This document shows, in pieces, positions 56,766 to 64,000 of a stretch of 64,000 nt of DNA. Under the pieces are notes generated by a model. That model saw only the letters and a list, made by a program, of their open reading frames with translations. It made no database searches and was not told the DNA's origin. The DNA lies in NCBI GenBank assembly GCA_023014365.1, contig JAEBUN010000004.1, positions 1,302,001 to 1,366,000 of the forward strand, written 5' to 3'. Source of the stretch: Lepiota brunneoincarnata (Eukaryota; Basidiomycota; Agaricomycetes; Agaricales; Agaricaceae). The first letter of the stretch is position 1. Each line of letters begins with the position of its first letter. The position numbers were made by a program, and so were the translations under genes.

Positions 56766-59700
56766 ATGCCTAAGGCTTCCCAAGGGCCGATCCAGCATTC
56801 GACATCTTCATCGGATCCCCTTGCTTCCCCCAAGCCATCCTAATGTATTGAAAAGGAACCAGGTTTGTCCTCGCACATGAATTTGCCACTCAGGCTCCCG
56901 CTGACTCTCAAGCTACTCAAGGCTTGCCACCAGGTGTGTAAAACAGTCCTAGTCTGCACCCCTTTTTCAAGCTCAATGCATGAACCATCTAGTGTCGCCG
57001 AAGGAAACTCGTAAGCATTGCGAAATATCGTATCCATAATTTGACTGACTTTTTCCCCATCAGAAATGGTATACCGAAGCTTGAATTAGTAGCCAAATCT
57101 GATTGATGATCCAGTGACGCTAAAAGACCTTGCTCGACCTGTGTAAGATCGCACGCACACCAACTGAACCATGCTTCTCCTGGTTCCAACATACCTCCTC
57201 GACCGGAATGTACTTTTGATGAAAGTTCGTGATATCCTCTGGTGTGGTGACCTGACCACACGATCACCGATAGTTACTGCCGAGTGCAACCCTGTACCAT
57301 CAGAGGGACCCAAAAGCAAGTACGAAAGGCTCGAGAACCGCATCAGTGGGTACCCTTATTTGCCTTTTTGCACGATAAACACACCCCATATTCGGTTTGC
57401 GCCAGACGAGCTCGAAGCACTTCTTCGTCAGAAAGAAAGCAAAGAGTTTACGCCCCTCCGCAATGTGTCCTTGACTGGTGCTCAGGCTGCGCAAATCGCT
57501 GCCCCGACAGCTTCAGTGGATAACATCGCTCAAAAGCAGCTCAGTGCTTATTCCTCTGATGGGTCACCCACCATGCGTGATCTATCTCACTCGCCTTCGC
57601 AGGATCTCTTCGCCTCCACTCAATTGGTTGAGAACACTCTTGAAACGACGTCAATTCCCTATGGATTGGATATCATGTGGCCAAGCTGGCCTCCGAATTT
57701 ACCTGGACCCGAACTCCTCCGCCATCTGTGAGTTGCGCAGATTGTTTTCCGGAACAAATCAAGCTCAATCAAAGTCAAGAGTGGATGTATTTTTTACATT
57801 TCACCCACATGCGAATCGCTTATTCCATGCAGCCACCTTTATGCATGCACTCTCCTATCCCCCTACTCATCCAAAATTTCCCTGCACCCCCGTTCTACAC
57901 GCAATATGTGCCATCGGAAGCTTATACACCGCCGCAGTAACTTCGCCTCCCCTTCCAGACTTTGACAGGATCGCCCCAGGTCAGGACCACCACAAACTTG
58001 GGGGCGGCATAGCTCTGATCCCTTTAACAGACGAAATTTTTTTGGCGAGACACCGATTCAAGGAACAGAGACCCTGACTCGTTTGCAGAACAGCAAGCGA
58101 AATTGGCCCATGAGACCGCGGACACACTCAATTCCCTAGGGGAGGAGCTATTCCAAGTCCTTCAAGGTTGCCTCTTGTTTTTTTACCAGCCCGCGGGCTT
58201 TGCACAATGAACTAACTTTCCCCTTAGCTAATATCATTCTCACCTGGTTCTACTGGTCCCACTCCAGGTAAAATATTCCTTGTGTCTTTTATTCATACCT
58301 ACTAGCTGACCTCGCATATACGGAACCCTAGATGGGTAGATGTAAGTAGAATCTACACTCTCAAATCCGAATCTAAGATGAATATCAGGTGTTTCTATCT
58401 TCTGCCCACTCTATTCGTTTATGCGTACCATTGGGGCTGAATATGTGCCCGCCATTCCACTCTATCAGCAAGTCTGAGAGACCAGCCTCGATTTTACCAC
58501 CAGCACGAACAGTTGTCGAAGATGAGACGAGACGAAATGCATTTTGGTTAGCCTATGCGACAGAGCGTCAACACGGAATGGGAAATGGATGGGCGCTTTG
58601 TCTCGACGATCAGGACGTCTCTCAACTATTGCCTGTGCGCGGTGATCAGTTTGAACAAGGGGTAGGAGTGTTTGTTTACCTCCTCTTGGAATATATCCCG
58701 CTCAGTTTCGGACCGTTACTAGATTTTAGTGACACCTCTAGAACGCCAATGGGCTCACACAGGCGATTTATTGCTTACGCACCCCGAAAATCAAATCGAT
58801 TCTTTTATTCTCTACATCAAGGGGACCATTTTGATCTGTGAGCCCAATATTCACACCTAGTCTTTCGTCACTGAAGAGAAATTAGCTCGTGTAAAGGTGT
58901 TTAATACACGCTTTAGGGCTCGACACTTTGCTGGAGACTCGGCGGTTACCAACATGCAGAGTGACAATCCTGCAGGAACGTTTTGACCCCAGGGGTTCTC
59001 CCGCTTTTATTGAGCTGGATCATATTGCTTCCTCGTTCCGTTCATCGTTCCCAAGCCATCTGCGAAATCCCATTGTGGACAACGTGGTAGATAACCATTT
59101 GTATACAGCCTGTTTGATGCCGTACGTGTAAGGAACCTTTCTCTCTGTCCATAACTCAATCCTACTAACCTCTGATCCAAGCGCCACAATAGTTCTCCAT
59201 GACCCTCACGCAGAGGTCGTACAATCTGGGTGCATTTCCGCGCTCAAGATACTGACCGCGGCGAGAGCCATACTAGATATGATTTATAGTGTCTGGTCTA
59301 CCAGCTACGATATTACTTTACTCGACTCCTTCTGCTCGGTGAGTAAAGCACGACATAATAAGTTAATCATTAACCCTTCTATTACCCACACAGTTTTCTT
59401 GGTTTGTTGCGGGCCGGGTGTTGGTGCGATTCCTTCAAGCTGCTATCGATGCCAATGGACAAGACCAGATTGCCACTCTGCGTGCCGAACTTGAGTTTGT
59501 CCAGTAAGGTTATCGCCCCAACTGTCAGATAACTTTTTTAAATGTATGTCTGGTTGGGATTTTAGCTCGGCTATCGTCAAGGTTGGCCAACGGATACCAC
59601 TTTCATACCGCTTCGCGAAAATGCTGGAGGAACTTGTCAGCAAACGATGTGGGGAATCATTTGGTTCAACGTTGCGTATTTCCTTTCCTCGTTCTGTGGA

Positions 59701-59815
59701 ATCCCAGTCGTTGCAATCTCTCTTCCAGGAGAGTAGTAGCATTAGTCATCCGACCAGTCGAATTAGCCTCCATGAGACACTCCACGAACCTGGTTCCTTC
59801 TTGTCGTTAGCGTGA
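56766..59815 (+). CDS. Zn2Cys6 transcription factor (fungal-specific TF domain)
   Basis: A nuclear regulator with unknown targets. The zinc cluster reads ACHQCRRRKLKCDAKRPCST followed by CVRSHAHQLNHASPGSNIPP and PEC. The spacing is C-x2-C-x6-C-x5-C-x2-C and then a long loop to the last Cys. It is spread over micro-exons 56922-56933, 56993-57010 and 57064-57068. A short coiled coil (YERLENRINELEALLRQKES) and the fungal TF domain follow: VDVFFTFHPHANRLFHAATF, ANIILTWFYWSHSRWVDVFL, ETRRNAFWLAYATERQHGMG and HLYTACLMPYVATIVLHDPH. +1 breaks occur at 58076 and 58984, and probably at 56841 in the unconserved N-terminus. The start at 56766 is tentative. Confidence 0.8.
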
Positions 59816-60013
59816 TGCGGCTTTGGTTCGGCTCCGAAGCTCTCGGCTTGTTTGTCCGTCTCCACCGCCACGATGTTCTGTATTTCTAGCCCTTGCTATC
59901 TACGTCTGCTCTGGTTCCCCTGGTACTCTTCTTCCCTTACTTGTAACTCCGTATAATACTCACATCTGCAAACTGTTTCCCCGAAAATCCATCAATATTG
60001 TTCCCACGGCAAG

Positions 60014-61153
60014 ATGGTTGTGCATGCAAACGCCCTGAGCATGAAGATGAGAGTTGCCGTGTTAGGGCCGCTGGGGACATATACACACGAAGTGAGTCGT
60101 TTGGTAAGGATATGGGACACCTCCTTGACGCCATGTAGGCTGCCTACAAGTTGTTTGGTGACAGCGTGGATTATGACGAGTGCGAAACGATTCCAGGTGA
60201 GACTTGGGCATTGATTCCTCTCCCGGCCTTTCAGTGGTTCGTCGGATGCCCCCGTCTTGATTGCTTTCACAAGGCACCTTCCGAGCGATCCAGGAAACCG
60301 TCCAGATCGGAGTGGTACCACAGGAGAACACAATTGGTGGCAATGTCATTGAGACATACGATGTGCTCCGCCAATCCACTTGTGGATTTGTCGAGGGTGA
60401 GATTATTCTGCGGGTTCAGCACTGTCTCTTGGTGCAGCAAGGGGTTAGGCTCCACGAGATCGAGCAAGTGCTCAGTCATGAACAGGTAAGTCCTTTCTTC
60501 CTCCCTCTGGGAGGGGGGGGGGGGGGGGAATGGAGGCGCTCAATCGGACAATGGGCTACAAAAGGCTCTAGGCCAATGTCAAGAGTTCCTTGACACGCAT
60601 CTACCGCAAGCCACTCGCATCAAAACGCCGTCAACGGCTCTGGCTGCTCGGACATTGCAGTCTAGTCCTCGGAACTGTGCAGCCATCTGTTCTAAAATAT
60701 GTGCTACACTATTTGATGGACTTGAGGTGTTACATGAGAGTATTCAGAATGAGGCAGGTCTGTGCCTTATCTCTCTCTCGCTCATGTTCCTTGGATTGAT
60801 TATCCATCATCATTGTGATAGCAAATTTCACGCGATTCTATATCATCGCTCGAGATCGGACCGTACAGCTCCCAGCAGCTCCGCATAGAATTAAGAGCAA
60901 GGCCCTCCTTCGACTCGCGATGTCGCCTCCAGTAGACATCGTGCGGTACCTCGTTGCGTCGGGCTTGTGTGTTGCCCGGATCGACCGCAGACCTTCAGAT
61001 GACGGCCTGCCGTTCCGGAGCATCTACTTCGTAGAAGCAACCAACAACACAGATGATGTATCCTCCCAGCGCTCATGGCCCGTGACAGTTGAGCGTGCGG
61101 TGGATCGTGTTCGACAGATGGGTGGAGAAGTAGATTTGATTGGCTTATGGTGA
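60014..61153 (+). CDS. PHA2: Prephenate dehydratase
   Basis: Converts prephenate to phenylpyruvate in phenylalanine biosynthesis. The protein opens MKMRVAVLGPLGTYTHEAAY. Then come GTFRAIQETVQIGVVPQENT, IGGNVIETYDVLRQSTCGFV, HCLLVQQGVRLHEIEQVLSH, a NFTRFYIIARD segment with the TRF catalytic motif, and a C-terminal ACT-like regulatory part (KALLRLAMSPPVDIVRYLVA). Five introns all keep the frame. The first in-frame ATG is 60014; ATG 60041 would remove nine residues. The intron after SHEQ holds a run of 16 Gs. The gene ends 66 bases from the convergent P450 gene. Confidence 0.9.
60513..60528. repeat. Run of 16 G
   Basis: A homopolymer inside an intron of the prephenate dehydratase gene, shortly after its GTAAGT donor. 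Confidence 0.9.
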
Positions 61154-61219
61154 CCATCCAACATTAAAATAATCTAACACGTGTTTCGTACATCATCATT
61201 ACATGCCCGCACACAACCC

Positions 61220-63399
61220 TAAAGCACGGCCTCTCTCGTTTGCTCAACGAGCAGTCTCGCATTCTCTGATCTGGGAACTATGCGGCATTTGAACGGTTTA
61301 GGGTGGCTGAAATCCAGGAGCATCAGTCACCAGCTGTCGGAAAAACATACGGTTAAGGTGCGCGATCTGCTAACCTGATCAATATCGAGGTATATTCAGT
61401 ATCGGGTTCGATAACTTGGCCCTTTTCGTCCACCGCTTTAGTGATGTTGTAAGTCGCAAGCAGTGATGCTACGACGATCCAAATAAAATCTAAACCGATG
61501 AAGCGACCGGGGCATGTTCTGCAGCAAAAAGAATGTAGCTTTAGACAGCTTGCATGTGGAGAGTGAAACCCTACCTTCGGCCAAACCCGAATATCGCGTC
61601 CGGTATTTCATTTATGCCTGCCAGCGCATTACCTTCAGCATCAAGAAAACGGTCGATTTTGAAGGTCATGGGGTCTGGGTATGCTTCGGGATCATGAAGC
61701 ACTGCCCAAACATTCGGAATCACCGTTGTGCCTTTGGGTATTTGGTATCCATTGTACTCATCATCCTCTGTCAGAAAATGAGCGATTCCCAGTGGGGTAA
61801 CCGGATTCCATCGTAGGAGCTGAATCAGGCAGACCATCAATTTGGGCCATCACAAACCCCAAATAGAACATGCCTCATAACATAGACTTTGCTAAGAGAT
61901 GGGGCATGAGAAGTCGAGTTAGGATTAAAGGAGATATCGACTCACGACCAACGGGAGATGTGGCTTATCCGCAAGGGTCGGTAGACGGTCATTACCTATT
62001 ACGCGATCAACTTCTTCCTGGGCCTGCTTTTGGGCCTCAGGATAGCACGTCATGATCAAGGAAAAAGGAAAGGACGACTGATACGACCGTATCAGAACCG
62101 CCTAAAACCCATATTCATAAGACCTCAGTGAGAAACGGATGATGACTCAATCGACTGTACCTGTGTATGCGGTAGCCGCAACGCTTTTGATGACTTCTTC
62201 CTCCTCGGCTTCCAGCCCAAGGGACATGTTTTCCAACTCTTGTGCAACAAAGCATGGGGTAGCCACACCTTGTCTCTGTCCATACCTATCAGTTGATGTG
62301 GCAGAAGGAGGACAAGGTGACGTACGTGCATCTCCTTTGCGATTTCATACGGGCGGTCCACCATTCGGCGATTCAATCTACGCCACTTGAGGGCGTTCCT
62401 TTTGAAGGTGGCGAATGGGAACCAGGCTGGCACGTGGCGTAGCGCTGGTATATAGTCCTGTGAGAGGGTTGGGTGGAGAGTCAGCAAGCGAGACACAGGG
62501 TGCATGAGACTTACCACAAGATATGTCCCGAAAATGCCTGCCGACGTCAGACCAGCGATAGCCGCATCAGCGACGTCGACGTAGTCGCCACCACGTTCTG
62601 CGACCTGCTGACCATAGATGAGGTTGAGAACGACTGCAACAGCAGTCCTTAGGGAGCCATTTGATTAATAATGATCAAATGATATTGAAAGTCAAATACC
62701 TCCGTGTCAAGTAGCGGAATGACTCCGGATCTTCCAGGAGAGTCCGCAGGAGGGTATGTGCTTCCTTGCGCTGCAGGTTCTGATAATGGGTTGGCACACT
62801 TTGCCTGAAGTGGCGATGGAAGAGATTACGATGGCGCTAGAGGAGGGAGAGGAGTGAGCGTGTTGGGAAGTATGGTGGGAATGATGTCATCTTGATGCGG
62901 ACCTTCCAACGTTCTCCATAAGCCATAGTTGAGAAGGACCAATCAAACCCGATGCTAGAGGGGAAATATGAGTTACACGAGGTGGACAGATTATGGAATA
63001 GCGGGGGAGACAGACAGGTCGACGACCATTGGACGGACTGGGCGAGAAGAGTAGATGTTGCCTCTCTTGTTGAGCAGGTCATTGATGGTTTGTGCGGAAT
63101 TGAGGATGAGCATGGGATTGCCGAAGAGACGGATGTAGACCAAGTCGCCTGCTTAAGGGGTGAATACACTTTGGATGTTTGAATAGAGAAAAATAAAAGA
63201 CAGGACCGTAGATCTCTTTCCATTTTGCGTAGGTGATCCACGGATAGAGGGGTGAGGTGACAGAGCGCTGGAGCCAGGTGGTGCGTGGACCTGGAGGGAA
63301 AGGGAGGGACTGGGATGGCTTTGAGAGGCGGTGGAGGGCGAGGAGGAGGGCGAGGAGAAGGAGGAGAAAGAGAGCGTTGAGGACAAGGGAATCGTGCAT
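61220..63399 (-). CDS. Cytochrome P450 monooxygenase
   Basis: A membrane-anchored P450 with unknown substrate. The start [20 protein letters not shown] is an ER anchor, followed by a proline-rich hinge ([14 protein letters not shown]). Conserved parts: [31 protein letters not shown], an I-helix with [33 protein letters not shown] carrying the ExxR motif, [20 protein letters not shown], and the haem loop [14 protein letters not shown], split by an intron after FGFGRR. One intron (61820-61873) is GC-AG with donor GAG|GCATGT. A +1 break lies at 62057 (SFFL | IMTCYPEAQ). The gene is otherwise complete at about 520 residues. Nearby genes give no pathway context. Confidence 0.88.
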
Positions 63400-63514
63400 G
63401 GGAAAGGGGGGGATTGAGGGAACATGGGGTGAGGGGGGGAACAGATAAATATGTGTATGCCAGATCTGAGATCACATCACGCGCTTAATTCCTCTTTTTC
63501 TCTCTCTCCTCCAA

Positions 63515-64000
63515 ATGGCCGCTGCAAACCCCCTCGTCGGCCCTTCCGCCCTCAAAGACTACTATCAATCCCAACTTTCACCAGATTTCCTTCCCCGCAG
63601 AGTCCTACATCAAGTCTGACCTCGGCATAAAGCTCGACAAAGGTATCCTTGACCTCCTCCCATTCCCTTCCTCAACAAACTCCCTTTTCAGATGACCAAA
63701 TATGCAGGCTCTTCCTCACCCCCGCAGGTTGCCCCCTCGGGCCCCTTCATTGCCCTCTACGCCACACCACACCGTCCGTCCACAATTTTCAGCCCCCCAA
63801 ACCTCTCCCAACCCATCCACGCGATCGGGAGCGTGTCTCCACTGTCTGCAAGCACTGGCTGCGCGGTCTTTGCAAAAAGGGCGATGCCTGCGAATTCCTT
63901 CACGAATACAATCTTAGGCGCATGCCTGAATGCTACTGGTTTGCGAAGTATGGATACTGCTCCGCTGGCGATGAGTGTCTTTATGCACACCCCAAAGAAC
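63515..64000 (+). CDS. YTH1: mRNA 3'-end processing protein YTH1 (CPSF30), 5' part
   Basis: A CCCH zinc-finger subunit of the cleavage and polyadenylation factor that binds the poly(A) signal. After MAAANPLVGPSALKDYYQS and FPAESYIKSDLGIKLDK an intron is removed. DDQICRLFLTPAGCPLGPLH follows, then VCKHWLRGLCKKGDACEFLH, EYNLRRMPECYWFAKYGYC and GDECLYAHPKE, three CCCH fingers in the YTH1 order. The gene runs off the window. A +1 break lies in the CCC run at 63570-63572, between YYQS and NFHQISFPAES. The start is 115 bases from the divergent P450 gene. Confidence 0.9.

Noticed and set aside
56840..57267. Overlapping minus-strand open frames of 65 and 92 codons
   Set aside because: They are antisense to the micro-exon region of the Zn2Cys6 gene and have no motif of their own.
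58953..58983. A 31-base GT-AG intron as explanation of the frame break near 58984
   Set aside because: It keeps the frame, but the donor GTTACC is poor and 31 bases is shorter than any other intron seen here; kept only as an alternative.
1..64000. Transposable elements, CRISPR arrays, rRNA genes or a biosynthetic gene cluster
   Set aside because: No transposase, reverse transcriptase, terminal repeats, repeat-spacer array or rRNA sequence was recognised, and the P450 and adenylating enzyme are 28 kb apart with housekeeping genes between them.

Overview
The window reads as nuclear DNA of a filamentous basidiomycete, most likely an Agaricomycete. Genes are dense, on both strands, and cut by many introns of about 45-60 bases. 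The proteins are typical of that group: a Rac GTPase with a CAAX end, HapX, a Zn2Cys6 regulator with a long loop before its last cysteine, XRCC2, and lineage-specific proteins of low complexity. No bacterial, viral or transposon gene was recognised, and no rRNA, tRNA or CRISPR array. Coding regions were rebuilt by hand from splice signals and conserved protein motifs, so exact starts and some junctions are inferences.

Layout. 0-7.4 kb: the 5' end of an unidentified gene, fumarase, PEX11, the COX assembly factor CMC1, lipoyl synthase and ribosomal protein S28. 7.6-10.7 kb: two tandem family-8 glycosyltransferases. 10.8-17.4 kb: the tRNA-modifying protein KAE1, a coiled-coil protein (possibly DUF6697), the pyruvate dehydrogenase E2 subunit and exosome subunit CSL4. 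17.6-27.1 kb: NudE, ESS2/Bis1, a NIP30 protein, an SRF1-like membrane protein, an SLC35F-like transporter and SLX9. 27.4-36.9 kb: a coiled-coil protein, XRCC2, a stand-alone adenylating enzyme and a PPR protein. 37-48.2 kb: the iron regulator HapX, eIF3b, SLS1 and SPB1. 49.2-64 kb: a zinc-finger protein, Rac1, a single-pass membrane protein, a Zn2Cys6 regulator, prephenate dehydratase, a cytochrome P450 and the 5' end of YTH1.

This is mainly a housekeeping region, not a biosynthetic cluster. Mitochondrial themes recur: fumarase, CMC1, lipoyl synthase with its substrate E2, the PPR protein and SLS1. RNA and ribosome themes also recur: RPS28, KAE1, CSL4, SLX9, eIF3b, SPB1 and YTH1. Convergent neighbours end 53-87 bases apart, and divergent pairs share short promoters.

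Four points stand out. (1) About a dozen single-step reading-frame breaks interrupt conserved genes, and every one is in the +1 direction. (2) The DNA-binding domain of the Zn2Cys6 gene is split over micro-exons of 12, 18 and 5 bases. (3) There are five clear GC-AG introns and one likely one. (4) The hapX promoter carries a perfect iron-GATA element next to a CCAAT box.
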